DNA of 64,000 nt from Puniceicoccaceae bacterium. GTDB taxonomy: Bacteria; Verrucomicrobiota; Verrucomicrobiia; Opitutales; JAFGAQ01. The stretch covers positions 62,001 through 126,000 of the forward strand of contig JANQOQ010000010.1 in the NCBI GenBank assembly GCA_028285755.1, written 5' to 3'. Made by a program: the position numbers and the translations under genes. Each line of letters begins with the position of its first letter. Position 1 is the stretch's first letter. This document shows, one piece after another, positions 18,024 to 26,315 of the stretch. The notes beneath the pieces were generated by a model that was given only the letters and a program-made list of their open reading frames with translations, did not search any database and was not told the DNA's origin.

Positions 18024-19408
18024 TTGTAGTCCCACTCCTGATTAACTATGGTTTCATGGAATTCCCTGAGTTTTTGCATGTAAATGCGGAACGAGGGGAA
18101 AAACGGGGGCAGGGTGTTTGCGTCCCATTCGTCGTAAGCGGTCTGAAGCTCTGCAACAACTTCCGGATGCTGTGCGAATACGTCTTTGGTTTCCGAAATA
18201 TCTGAATCGAGATTGTAGAGTTTTAGGCCTTCGTAATTTTCTGATTTTAGTAGCTTCCAGGGACCTTTACGCACTGCGAATTCCTTGCCTTCATTTGCAA
18301 AACGCCAAAAAAGGTGTTCGTGGATGGGGAAGTTTTTTACGCCTGTCAGATATGGAATAAGGTTTTTACCCTCAATTTTATTGTCGATTTCTGTATTGCC
18401 AAGCTCGAGAGCAGTGCGCATGAGGTCGAACGAGATGGCCATCTCATCGGTTACTTCACCCTGAGGGATCACTCCGGGCCATGAGAGCATGAAAGGAACT
18501 CTTATGCCACCTTCCCAGATGTCTCCTTTGTCTCCGCGGAGTGCGCCATTGTTTGCGCCGTGTTGCAAAGCACCCCCATTATCACTCAGGAATATGATCA
18601 ATGTGTTTTCGCGTAGCCCCAGTTCTTCCACTTTATCGACGACTCTGCCCACATCGTCATCCAATGTGCTGACCATGGCTGCATAGACTCGCCGCTTCGG
18701 ATCTTCGATATGACTGAATTTATCGATGTATTCTTGGGGTGCCTGGAGCGGTGTGTGCGGAGTATTGTAGGCAAGATAAAGGAAGAAGGGTCGCTCCTGA
18801 TTGCGCTCAATAAAGGCGATTGCTTCATCGGTAAGTGCGTGTGTGAGATAACCTTCGAATGTGGTCGGTTTTTCGTTGCGACGTAATCCGCCGTAGTAAC
18901 CCGTATTGAGCACACGGTTAAGATCGATCTCGTAGTAACGATGGCCCCCGCCGGGAAATCCGTAAAAGTAGTCAAAGCCCCGATTGTTGGGGAGAAAGGG
19001 TGCGGCGGCACCCAGGTGCCATTTGCCCACGATGCCTGTTCGATAGCCGGCTTCCTGGAGGCGTTTGGCTACGGTTTTTTCGGAAACCGGCAGCCCCATA
19101 AGGGTATTATTAAAGTCATAGCCTACATTGTTTTCGTAGCCGAAGCGATGCTGATAGCGAACGGCCATAAGGCCTGCACGCATTGGGCTGCAGAAAGCAT
19201 GGGAGGAATAGCCATTAGTAAAACGTACCCCCTGGGCTGCGAGCTTATCAATGTGAGGTGTGGGAATGTCCGTGCTACCATAGCTGCTGAGATCGCCATA
19301 ACCGAGATCGTCAGCCAGAATGAACAGAATATTGGGTCGGTCATCGGCGGTTAACCAGCAAAAGCAGTAAAGAATGGTAGAGAAGAGAAGGGCTGATTTA
19401 AGGCGCAT
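18017..19408 (-). CDS. Secreted S1-family sulfatase with unusual CSPMR site
   Basis: A 463-residue exported sulfatase. Signal peptide about 1-21, LADDLGYGDLS metal site, formylglycine cysteine C73 in CSPMRAGLMAVRYQ, then GKWHLGAA and LSDNGG. The cysteine, proline and arginine of the signature are kept, but the usual serine/threonine is methionine and the following LTGR is changed to MAVR. Both could affect formylglycine conversion, although CxPxR should still be read by the converting enzyme. The other core residues look intact. It is transcribed alone on the minus strand and its 3' end overlaps the orphan gene by 7 bases. Confidence 0.92.
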   Translation of the reverse strand: MRLKSALLFSTILYCFCWLTADDRPNILFILADDLGYGDLSSYGSTDIPTPHIDKLAAQGVRFTNGYSSHAFCSPMRAGLMAVRYQHRFGYENNVGYDFNNTLMGLPVSEKTVAKRLQEAGYRTGIVGKWHLGAAAPFLPNNRGFDYFYGFPGGGHRYYEIDLNRVLNTGYYGGLRRNEKPTTFEGYLTHALTDEAIAFIERNQERPFFLYLAYNTPHTPLQAPQEYIDKFSHIEDPKRRVYAAMVSTLDDDVGRVVDKVEELGLRENTLIIFLSDNGGALQHGANNGALRGDKGDIWEGGIRVPFMLSWPGVIPQGEVTDEMAISFDLMRTALELGNTEIDNKIEGKNLIPYLTGVKNFPIHEHLFWRFANEGKEFAVRKGPWKLLKSENYEGLKLYNLDSDISETKDVFAQHPEVVAELQTAYDEWDANTLPPFFPSFRIYMQKLREFHETIVNQEWDYNH

Positions 19409-19466
19409 GATTTATAGGGGTTATACCTATTAGACTTTAGCATGAGTGGAATTGACTAAGATAATT

Positions 19467-20189
19467 TTAGTCAGTTTTTCCAAAAAACCACTCCAGGCCC
19501 AGACCTGCAAAGATAGCAATGCTGAAACTTAGGAGGCTGCCTATGAGCACATACTCGGCTTGTTTAGCGTTTGAATCTTTAAAGCGTAAGATGGATTTTG
19601 CTGCGATGATGAAACCCAGCGCGCTAAAGGCACCATTAAAGACCAGTGTGATGGCAAGCAGCCGCTCGGTGCTACCGATTAGACGACCGGCGTTTAACAG
19701 GCCGGAATTGGATTCAGGGATCTCGATTTGATTGGCAGTGATGAGCGCCTGGATCACGAAATTGGTGGGTCGAACCATCAGTAGGTAGCAGAAGACAATG
19801 TAGAGTATTTGGTCGTCGAATTTACAAATCGTTGCTCCAGAGTTTTGGAAATCATACAGCCAGGTGACAGCCAGAATGATTGATAAGTGCAGTGCCTGAT
19901 CCAGAAAGAATGCGTAGCGTTTAAGGAACCCGTTGCGTGCGTATTGGGGCTTCAGGCCGTCTAAGGTGATGTGGGCCGCAGTGATCATGCCGGCGTAAAG
20001 CGCAAAGTCCAGTTGCCACGAGAGTGCCCAGGCAACGGCAAACGTAATTAACCCGTGTAGATATAGGTAGCCGGATCTAAAGCCTTTTTTGTCCTTGGAG
20101 TCTGAGATTTTTTGATTTTGGAGGTAAAAATCGCTGATGAGATGAGCGATTATTTGGGCAAGGAATAATTGAGGAAGCTCCCAGGTCAT
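19467..20189 (-). CDS. DUF3307 membrane protein
   Basis: About 240 residues, matching DUF3307 proteins: an N-terminal LPQLFLAQIIAHLISDFYLQN followed by several membrane helices, with conserved His/Asp in LISDFYLQNQK and AHITLDGLK. The start is the ATG at 20189, overlapping the SatD stop by four bases (ATGA). An upstream in-frame TTG would add 20 non-family residues. DUF3307 and SatD genes are known neighbours in many bacteria, so the pairing supports both calls. The molecular function of DUF3307 is not established. Confidence 0.9.
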   Translation of the reverse strand: MTWELPQLFLAQIIAHLISDFYLQNQKISDSKDKKGFRSGYLYLHGLITFAVAWALSWQLDFALYAGMITAAHITLDGLKPQYARNGFLKRYAFFLDQALHLSIILAVTWLYDFQNSGATICKFDDQILYIVFCYLLMVRPTNFVIQALITANQIEIPESNSGLLNAGRLIGSTERLLAITLVFNGAFSALGFIIAAKSILRFKDSNAKQAEYVLIGSLLSFSIAIFAGLGLEWFFGKTD

Positions 20190-20884
20190 GTTATGTATTT
20201 TTTTACAGCTTGGGGGAACCAGTCGAGTGTTTTTTCGATTGCGTGCCAACCTCCGTTGGTAGAATGGCGGTTCACCGTGGATTGGGTGACACCGAGTAGT
20301 TCAACAATGATACGCTCATCGGCTCCCAATAGTCTCAAGTACATGACCTCACATTGCTTTGCGGTAGCTCTTGAAATGACCTCGTGGAGCAGATGGAAAA
20401 TCGTGGATGTACTTGCGGTGAAATCATCCCAGGGAGATTCGAAAAAAAGCGTATTTTTGATGCTCACTTTATTCCGGTTGTGGGTTTTCTGGGATTCAAT
20501 TTGTCGGCCTGCATTGTAAATGGCCTGACCATCGATTACCCCTTCTTCAACCCTTAAACGATCAAGCTTATCGATACTTAATGCCAGTCGAATGCCGTGT
20601 TGATGAAATAAGGAGGAGTTATCAGCGGAATCGCTGTCGATATTCTTGAGATTATCCGATAGTGATTTAAAGAAACATTTTATACAGAGCAAAACCCTCA
20701 GGGAATCCTCGATTTTAGGAATATACGATTCAATGAAATCTCCCCGAGTAAATCGGGTAAACACTTCGAATTCACGCTTCAAATCCTGCTCTAATTCACT
20801 GTATAGAGATTCTAAGTGTACTTTTTGTGCGGTCGTAAGATCAGTAGATGCGACTAAATCTCCGGCTATAATTGCATGCAACAT
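20186..20884 (-). CDS. SatD-family protein with C-terminal helix-turn-helix
   Basis: A 232-residue SatD-family protein: the N-terminus AIIAGDLVASTDL and FTRGDFIESY match the family core. The C-terminal 50 residues include ERIIVELLGVTQSTVNRHS, which reads as a helix-turn-helix, so DNA binding is plausible. It starts at the ATG at 20884, and its stop overlaps the DUF3307 start (ATGA), giving a two-gene operon. Upstream, 20902-20971 holds an inverted repeat and two copies of a 12-base palindrome, good candidates for an autoregulatory operator. SatD was first linked to acid tolerance in streptococci; its biochemical role is unclear. Confidence 0.88.
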   Translation of the reverse strand: MLHAIIAGDLVASTDLTTAQKVHLESLYSELEQDLKREFEVFTRFTRGDFIESYIPKIEDSLRVLLCIKCFFKSLSDNLKNIDSDSADNSSLFHQHGIRLALSIDKLDRLRVEEGVIDGQAIYNAGRQIESQKTHNRNKVSIKNTLFFESPWDDFTASTSTIFHLLHEVISRATAKQCEVMYLRLLGADERIIVELLGVTQSTVNRHSTNGGWHAIEKTLDWFPQAVKKYIT

Positions 20885-20901
20885 AGCTTTAATCTATAGA
20901 T

Positions 20902-20925
20902 TATATGCTATAAATCAAGCATATA
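20902..20925. promoter_or_regulatory. 8-bp inverted repeat upstream of satD
   Basis: TATATGCT (20902-20909) and AGCATATA (20918-20925) are perfect reverse complements separated by eight bases, 18 bases before the SatD start. Together with the palindromes at 20943-20971 they suggest an operator region, likely for the SatD helix-turn-helix. The stretch is AT-rich, so chance pairing is easier than usual. Confidence 0.45.
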
Positions 20926-20940
20926 TTTTATTAATGTATT

Positions 20941-20971
20941 TATTTATGCATAAAATGTATTTATGCATAAA
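20941..20971. repeat. Two direct copies of a TTTATGCATAAA palindrome
   Basis: The perfect 12-base palindrome TTTATGCATAAA occurs at 20943-20954 and 20960-20971. Each sits in a 14-base direct repeat (TATTTATGCATAAA at 20941-20954 and 20958-20971), with starts 17 bases apart. It lies between the SatD start and the 3' end of the DUF6807 gene, so it could serve SatD as an operator. Both flanking genes are on the minus strand. Confidence 0.5.
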
Positions 20972-20986
20972 TATAACTATAATAGC

Positions 20987-21946
20987 CTACTTAAATGATT
21001 TTGATATAGATTTGATCTTTGAACTATCGGGTTGGCCTGTACTTGAGATATAGCGGAATTTTGAAGTATAGGTATCACCGGGTTTGATGGTGAAAGCGCC
21101 CGCTACCTGAGGGGACCAAACGAAGTAAGGAGCTACATGGTGGACTCGGGGAATCTGGGGGTAACGGAAATTATCGGGGTGAGCCATGACAGTCAGCGAT
21201 GCCAGTTTGCCGTCCAGATCTCCGTATAACTGGACCCAACTGGTAGGTTTATGGTTAGAGTCTATACGATTGAGTCCTTCGCTATTTACCACCTGCATTA
21301 ATGGAGATGTTGGAGGAGTGGGCTGGGCCTGCGCGTTCCACTGTTCGCTGGCACGGTATGCCATTCCCCCGTAATGATATTCTTCGATGATGAGCGGATC
21401 TTTAGCGACATTAAGCTGTGTACTCTTGATATCAAAAACGGTGTGATCCTCATCGGCAGAAACGAGTTTCACTAGCCAGGTTTCATGCAATACATCGATG
21501 GGCGAACCGGAAGTCAGGTCTACATACGCCATTTTTACCGTAAACGAGGGGTGTTTCGAGTCCTTGTTGACTTTAAGGACTTCCCGGTGCTCCACAAAGC
21601 CTTCCTTTTTACGTAGATTCCAAAAATCTACGGTTCGGCCCTGAAATGTGGTTCTTGTCCAGGCCGAGAAAAGGCCGCTTTGGTGGGTGTGGTCGACGGG
21701 AAACTCAGCTGTGAGCACCTGGCCTGCCGGAGTATAGAGCGGATGTATGTGCGCATTGCGGCCATACACCGGGTCTACGCCTTCGGGGGGGACATTGCGG
21801 GTTATGTTGTATGTGAGTAATGGCTGGTCGCCCCGATAGAAGTTAAGCGTATCTTCGTTTTTTTGAATGCTTAGAGAATGCGAACCGGCATGCGCGATAC
21901 AGGTCATTGATAATAAAATAGTTATTAAAACAACGGATAATTTCAT
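20987..21946 (-). CDS. Secreted DUF6807 (PmoA-like) protein
   Basis: A 319-residue exported protein (signal about 1-20, ending AHA-GSHS). Family signatures: LTYNITRNVPPEGVDPVYGRNAHIHPLYTPAG near the start, then DHTHQSGLFSAWTRTTF, EEYHYGGMAYR and NFRYPQIPRVH. These match the DUF6807 family (formerly labelled methane oxygenase PmoA), which is common beside Gfo/Idh/MocA genes in Planctomycetes and Verrucomicrobiota. The name is misleading, since no methane oxygenase activity is implied. It is divergent from a Gfo/Idh oxidoreductase with 142 AT-rich bases between, as often seen. The conserved His residues hint at metal binding (inference). Confidence 0.88.
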   Translation of the reverse strand: MKLSVVLITILLSMTCIAHAGSHSLSIQKNEDTLNFYRGDQPLLTYNITRNVPPEGVDPVYGRNAHIHPLYTPAGQVLTAEFPVDHTHQSGLFSAWTRTTFQGRTVDFWNLRKKEGFVEHREVLKVNKDSKHPSFTVKMAYVDLTSGSPIDVLHETWLVKLVSADEDHTVFDIKSTQLNVAKDPLIIEEYHYGGMAYRASEQWNAQAQPTPPTSPLMQVVNSEGLNRIDSNHKPTSWVQLYGDLDGKLASLTVMAHPDNFRYPQIPRVHHVAPYFVWSPQVAGAFTIKPGDTYTSKFRYISSTGQPDSSKIKSISKSFK

Positions 21947-22043
21947 GAAAAGTGATGATTTTCTTTGAGATTAAAAAATATAACAAATTTTGCTATTAAG
22001 TAAATAAATGGGATTGATTTATCTTGCAATATTATTCTATGAA

Positions 22044-22079
22044 ATAAAAAATAGATAAAAATTTATTCATTAAGAAAAT
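22044..22079 (+). promoter_or_regulatory. AT-rich element resembling the one before the XRE-cupin gene
   Basis: This 36-base block just before the Gfo/Idh start matches the block at 27961-27996 before the XRE-cupin gene at 28 of 36 positions without gaps, and better if a TAGAT core is shifted by one base. Both end in AAGAAAAT. They could share a regulator, or both could simply be AT-rich leader sequence. Confidence 0.25.
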
Positions 22080-22088
22080 CTTCCCGTT

Positions 22089-23447
22089 ATGAAAATAGAC
22101 CGCCGCCAATTTCTTAAAAACTCTATTGCTGCGGGCAGTGCAGCCACTTTAGCTCCCTATATCAGTCAACTGTCCGCTCGCGAATCAGCCAATTCGAAGG
22201 TCAATATCGCATATATCGGAGTCGGTGGGCATGGTCACAAGGCAGCGGTTGGGTATCGATCCGAAAATACGGTGGGCTTTTGTGATGTGGATGATGCGTT
22301 TGCAGCGAAAACATACAAAGAACTTCCGGATGTACCTCGATTTCGTGATTTTCGCAAAATGTTCGACAAGTTGGGCAAAGGTATCGATGCCGTCAGCATC
22401 GCAACGCCAGACCACACACACTATCCCATTGCAATGGAAGCCATGCAACGGGGTTATCACGTTTATCTTGAAAAACCGATGGCGCATTCCATCGATGAGA
22501 TGCGCACGCTAGCCAAGGCCGCTAAGAAATACGGAGTCGTCTCACAACTGGGGGTTCAGGGGCATAGCTTTGAGGCTCTTAGAATTCTCAAAGAATGGAT
22601 CGACTCGGGTGTAATCGGTGATGTTCTGGATGTTCATTTATGGACAGATCGACCAAATATACGTGATTACCACCTGTTTGAGGAAGACGCTCCCGCAGAG
22701 CCCATCCCGGACACACTCGATTGGGATCTCTTTCTCGGGCCAGCACGCTACCGACCCTACAATAGCATCTACACGCCCGTGAAATGGCGCGGCTGGTGGG
22801 ATTTCGGTGGGGGTCCGCTTGGGGATATCGGTGCACATATGTGGGATGTAGTAGAATTTTGTCTCGGGCTCGGAAAACCACACACGATTACTGCAAAGAC
22901 CCCCCGGCTCTCCAAAGTAGGCACCCCCCGCTGGATAGCCGTTGATTACTTTCACCATGCAAAACCGGGTAAAGTGCCCACTACGGTTCACTGGTATAGC
23001 GGAGAACGTTTGGGGGCTCATCATATCCCGGCGAAACTTCCCTACTTACCCGAAGGATTTGAGTTGAAGACCAGTGATGCGATGTACTGGATCGGTAAAA
23101 AGGGAGCTATCTACATACCGGGCATGCGCGTAAACGGGGCACCCCGCATACTGCCGGATGCTCTCTGGAATGACTTTCGCAGTAATCTCCCGCCGAAGAC
23201 ACTTCCGCGTATCAAGGGTAATCACTACACGGAATTTTTCGATTCGATTCGAAATCACCGCCCCGCAAATGCCAACTTTGACTATGGAGCGCTTATCAAT
23301 GAGTCGGTGCTGTTGGGTAATCTCGCTGTGCGCACCGGTAAAACCATCCACTGGGATGATGCCAATATGAAAGCGCTGGGAGTCCCCGAGGCGGATCAGT
23401 ATATTTACTCTCCCGAGCCGCGTAAGGGTTGGGATTATAAATTGTAA
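22089..23447 (+). CDS. Tat-exported Gfo/Idh/MocA oxidoreductase
   Basis: A 452-residue NAD(P)-dependent sugar oxidoreductase. The twin-arginine signal is at 4-12 (DRRQFLKNS). The Rossmann glycine motif IGVGGHG is at about 43-49, IATPDHTHYPIA follows, the catalytic-loop EKPMA is at about 128, and a DIGAHMWDVV segment holds a conserved His/Asp. Proteins of this type fold with their cofactor in the cytoplasm and are exported by Tat. Members oxidise or reduce sugar carbons, and some form 3-keto sugars. It is divergent from the DUF6807 gene and followed by a GT61-like gene after 24 bases. Confidence 0.92.
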   Translation: MKIDRRQFLKNSIAAGSAATLAPYISQLSARESANSKVNIAYIGVGGHGHKAAVGYRSENTVGFCDVDDAFAAKTYKELPDVPRFRDFRKMFDKLGKGIDAVSIATPDHTHYPIAMEAMQRGYHVYLEKPMAHSIDEMRTLAKAAKKYGVVSQLGVQGHSFEALRILKEWIDSGVIGDVLDVHLWTDRPNIRDYHLFEEDAPAEPIPDTLDWDLFLGPARYRPYNSIYTPVKWRGWWDFGGGPLGDIGAHMWDVVEFCLGLGKPHTITAKTPRLSKVGTPRWIAVDYFHHAKPGKVPTTVHWYSGERLGAHHIPAKLPYLPEGFELKTSDAMYWIGKKGAIYIPGMRVNGAPRILPDALWNDFRSNLPPKTLPRIKGNHYTEFFDSIRNHRPANANFDYGALINESVLLGNLAVRTGKTIHWDDANMKALGVPEADQYIYSPEPRKGWDYKL

Positions 23448-23471
23448 GCGCTTTATCTCAGTAGTATTCGA

Positions 23472-24632
23472 TTGTCTTTGCAGGGCAGATCATTTGATCT
23501 ATCCATAGTGAAGCATTGGATAAAAAGGGCCTTTAAGTATTTCCCATTCAAGCCATTTTGGCCGGGCCCTAAATCTATCCGAAGTATCTTCGAGCTGAAT
23601 CGTGATCAGGCTGAGTTCAAGCCTACACACAAAGCACATACCACGCCCTCGGGTAATGCTTCACCGGAGCACGGTCTTTGGTCGTTGCAGAACACATGCG
23701 TGCAGGGTAAAACGGCTGCAATAGTCATTGATAATAAGCTCATGCCCGAGCTTTCCTACGAATTTTTTTGTGGGAGCCCCCGCGATCACTCAATTTTTTC
23801 GCTACTGAAACTGGATAAGCCCACCCGTCTGCCAGGGCTCACGCTTTGCCTGGCGAATCAGTTTTCCGCGACTGATAATTACTACCATTGGATCGTGGAT
23901 TGGTTGCCTCGGCTAAAGTTGTTTGAGGAAGCTAAATACACTTTTTCGGATGTGGACTGGATTATCTTGAATCGGGCAAATACTCCCTTTGCCAAGGCCA
24001 TACTCGAAAAACTCAATATACCTGAGGACAAATGCAGGTATCTGGACTTTACCTCCAATTATCAGGCGGATACTTTGCTTTACCCAAACAATATCGACCC
24101 GCAGGGTGATCCTCCTTTGTGGGCACTGGAATACATTGCCGGATTACACCCGCCTCAAAATTCCGGTGAATTGCCGGAAAAATTCTACATATCCCGCAAA
24201 AAGGCTATCGGCCGTAAAATACTACCTGAGGATAAATATGAAACCATGCTCAAGGGGTACGGGTTTAGTGAGGTATTTCTGGAAGATCTGGAACTTTCTC
24301 AACAGGTGGCCCTTTTTCAAAATGCCCGGGCAATTGTATCTGCCCATGGCGCAGGGCTAACCAATCTGGTTTATTGCACACGGGGCACGCGTGTTATGGA
24401 GCTATTTCAGGACGCTTACTCATATTATTGCTATCAAAATATTGCGACCTCCCTTCAATTGGGTTATCAAAATATTACCGTGGAAAGCACTGTCAGTACA
24501 AGCACTCCCTACACACCGAATGATCCGAATAACCTTCACCCGGAAGTGGCTAAGCTACGCACTGCAGATATACATCTTTCAACAGATGAACACTGGCAGC
24601 AACTCGAGAACTTTCTTAAAAACGCTGATTAA
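23472..24632 (+). CDS. GT61-like (DUF563) glycosyltransferase
   Basis: About 386 residues, matching the glycosyltransferase family 61/DUF563 region: NYYHWIVDWLPRLKLF, FYISRKKAIGRKILPE, FQNARAIVSAHGAGLTNLVYC and MELFQDAYSYYC. No signal peptide or membrane helix is seen, so it is probably cytoplasmic. The start is uncertain. The frame opens with TTG at 23472, a GTG follows at 23508, and the first in-frame ATG is far inside. It follows a Gfo/Idh gene closely and precedes a ClbS/DfsB gene by five bases. It may belong to surface-glycan synthesis rather than degradation. Confidence 0.78.
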   Translation: MSLQGRSFDLSIVKHWIKRAFKYFPFKPFWPGPKSIRSIFELNRDQAEFKPTHKAHTTPSGNASPEHGLWSLQNTCVQGKTAAIVIDNKLMPELSYEFFCGSPRDHSIFSLLKLDKPTRLPGLTLCLANQFSATDNYYHWIVDWLPRLKLFEEAKYTFSDVDWIILNRANTPFAKAILEKLNIPEDKCRYLDFTSNYQADTLLYPNNIDPQGDPPLWALEYIAGLHPPQNSGELPEKFYISRKKAIGRKILPEDKYETMLKGYGFSEVFLEDLELSQQVALFQNARAIVSAHGAGLTNLVYCTRGTRVMELFQDAYSYYCYQNIATSLQLGYQNITVESTVSTSTPYTPNDPNNLHPEVAKLRTADIHLSTDEHWQQLENFLKNAD

Positions 24633-24637
24633 CCAAT

Positions 24638-25147
24638 ATGCCCAGACCTCAGGATAAACAAACATTGCTCGCGCTCGGGCAAGCTAACTTCGATAAGCTG
24701 ATGACTCTCGTTCAAGAGTTCACCGACGAGGAACTGCATGCTGAATTCCAATTTGAGACTCGAGATCGCAATGTGCGTGACACCCTCGTTCATCTGCACG
24801 AATGGCACCTTATGATGATGGAATGGTATCGTGTGGGTATGGGCGGGGCTAAGCCTGAGATGCCTGCACCCGGCTATACCTGGAAAACCTTACCCGATCT
24901 CAACCTGGAAATCTGGAAGAAGTATCAGCAAACCTCATTGAACGAAGGGATGGCTCTGCTCAAACAGTCTTTCCAGCAGATCAGGAAACTCATCGAAAAA
25001 CAGAATGATCCCGAGCTGTTTGAGAAAAAACGCTATCCCTGGACAGGCACGACCTCCCTCGGCTCCTACTTTGTTTCCGCCACTTCCAGCCACTACGACT
25101 GGGCCCTCAAACAACTCAAAAAGCACAAACGGACGTATGGGGGATAG
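24638..25147 (+). CDS. ClbS/DfsB-family four-helix bundle protein
   Basis: A 169-residue soluble protein of the ClbS/DfsB (DUF1706) family: RDRNVRDTLVHLHEWHLMMMEWY is the hallmark helix, followed by PAPGYTWKTLPDLN and TTSLGSYFVSATSSHYDWA. ClbS protects colibactin producers by acting on the toxin's cyclopropane warhead. Most family members outside that context have unknown roles, and nothing here suggests colibactin synthesis. It starts five bases after the GT61-like gene and converges on a GNAT gene. Confidence 0.88.
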   Translation: MPRPQDKQTLLALGQANFDKLMTLVQEFTDEELHAEFQFETRDRNVRDTLVHLHEWHLMMMEWYRVGMGGAKPEMPAPGYTWKTLPDLNLEIWKKYQQTSLNEGMALLKQSFQQIRKLIEKQNDPELFEKKRYPWTGTTSLGSYFVSATSSHYDWALKQLKKHKRTYGG

Positions 25148-25163
25148 TTTGTATTCTTGTTCG

Positions 25164-25709
25164 TTACTGATTGGGTGATTGGATGCCATAGAGGATCAGG
25201 TTATTATATTTGCCGTCCTTGAGTATGTGGTTTTTCAAAAAGCCTTCCTGTTTCATACCGATTTTCTGCATGACTTTTCCGGACATTGGATTCTTTTCCA
25301 GGTGTGAGGAGGTGATTTTTTGGTATCCCAGGGTGTTGAAACCGTACTTTGCGATTTCTCGGGCTGCTTCGGTGCAATATCCCTTATTCCAATATGGCAC
25401 TCCAATCCAGTAGCCTAATTCTGCGCGGTTGTGTGCCGGGTTGGCACCCAGGCTGATACATCCGATTAGTTCGTTACTGCTTATTAGCGTGATGCCCAAG
25501 AAAACCCCGTTTCCTTTTTGGAATTCCTCCAAACGAGATTTAATCCAGGTTTCAGCCATCCCGCCCTGATAAGGATGGGGGATATTGGTGGTCATCTCGT
25601 ATATTTTTGGGTCACCTGCAAGCTTTTGAACAGTTGCTGCGTCTGAAATTTCAAACGGTCGGAGTAGTAGCCGCTTCGTTGTAAGAACTGGAGGCTGATC
25701 GGGTATCAT
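25164..25709 (-). CDS. GNAT acetyltransferase (RimJ/RimL type)
   Basis: A 181-residue N-acetyltransferase. The opening TTKRLLLRPFEISDAATV is typical of the RimJ/RimL group; acetyl-CoA loop elements follow (AELGYWIGVPYWNKGYCTEAARE), then the closing KNPMSGKVMQKIGMKQEG. I start at the ATG at 25709 (MIPDQPPV); the 29 residues upstream are not family-like and depend on a non-ATG start. It could acetylate a protein N-terminus or a small amine. It is followed upstream on the same strand by another GNAT gene at 25741. Confidence 0.88.
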   Translation of the reverse strand: MIPDQPPVLTTKRLLLRPFEISDAATVQKLAGDPKIYEMTTNIPHPYQGGMAETWIKSRLEEFQKGNGVFLGITLISSNELIGCISLGANPAHNRAELGYWIGVPYWNKGYCTEAAREIAKYGFNTLGYQKITSSHLEKNPMSGKVMQKIGMKQEGFLKNHILKDGKYNNLILYGIQSPNQ

Positions 25710-25740
25710 AATCTGTCTTTGATTATGATGAGATTTTACT

Positions 25741-26277
25741 TCACGCAAGCCATTCCGTGCGCTCGAGGCGGTGCACGAGGCAATCGTCCTTATCATTAAA
25801 GAGGTGCCGGCCTACTGCACGAAAACCGAGTTTCTGATAGAATTGGATGGCCCGTTTATTTGAATTGAGAGGATCGATCACGATCGCTTTTACCCCGGGG
25901 TCTTCAAAGCATCGGTTAATGGCCTGGCTCATCATCTCGGTGCCGTAGCCTTTGCCCAGGTAGGCCTTCTCGCCGATCCAGATATCCAGCGCGCGCAGGT
26001 TGGGCTCGATCTCACCCCAGTAGTGCGTGGGCTCCAAATGGGGGTCGATCATCTGCATCGCACCAATGGGTTTGCCCTCTACCTCTGCGATGAAAAACTG
26101 GGTATGTTCATTTTGCGCGACGAGCTCTTCCCGCCAGTCCAGCAGATCGTCAAAGGCTTTGACCGCATCCGGTTGGTCGGTCGTCGCCTCAATGACATGT
26201 GGCTCCAAATCCCACCGCTCCAAAGTAGGGATATCCTCCAGTGTCGCCGGCCGCAAAACTACACGCGCATTCTTCAT
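25741..26277 (-). CDS. GNAT acetyltransferase resembling aminoglycoside 6'-N-acetyltransferases
   Basis: A 178-residue GNAT protein: ATLEDIPTLERWD, FFIAEVEGKPIGAMQ, LDIWIGEKAYLGKGYGTEM and DPLNSNKRAIQFYQKLGFRAVG. The order and content of these blocks resemble the AAC(6')-Ib/IacA-like group (Acetyltransf_8), but also siderophore-biosynthesis acetylases, so resistance activity should not be assumed. The start is the ATG at 26277, ten residues into the longest frame. It lies 38 bases downstream of the SSS transporter gene. Confidence 0.86.
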   Translation of the reverse strand: MKNARVVLRPATLEDIPTLERWDLEPHVIEATTDQPDAVKAFDDLLDWREELVAQNEHTQFFIAEVEGKPIGAMQMIDPHLEPTHYWGEIEPNLRALDIWIGEKAYLGKGYGTEMMSQAINRCFEDPGVKAIVIDPLNSNKRAIQFYQKLGFRAVGRHLFNDKDDCLVHRLERTEWLA

Positions 26278-26315
26278 ACGTGCATAGTTTTGCAAATCCG
26301 CTGCCAAAAATCAAT

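Noticed and set aside
20987-21946. Annotating the DUF6807 gene as a methane monooxygenase subunit
   Set aside because: The PmoA label is a legacy family name. The protein is a soluble secreted protein without the membrane helices of particulate methane monooxygenase.
25741-26277. Calling the GNAT gene an aminoglycoside resistance gene
   Set aside because: Block order resembles AAC(6') enzymes, but the same architecture occurs in siderophore and polyamine acetylases, and nothing else supports a resistance role.
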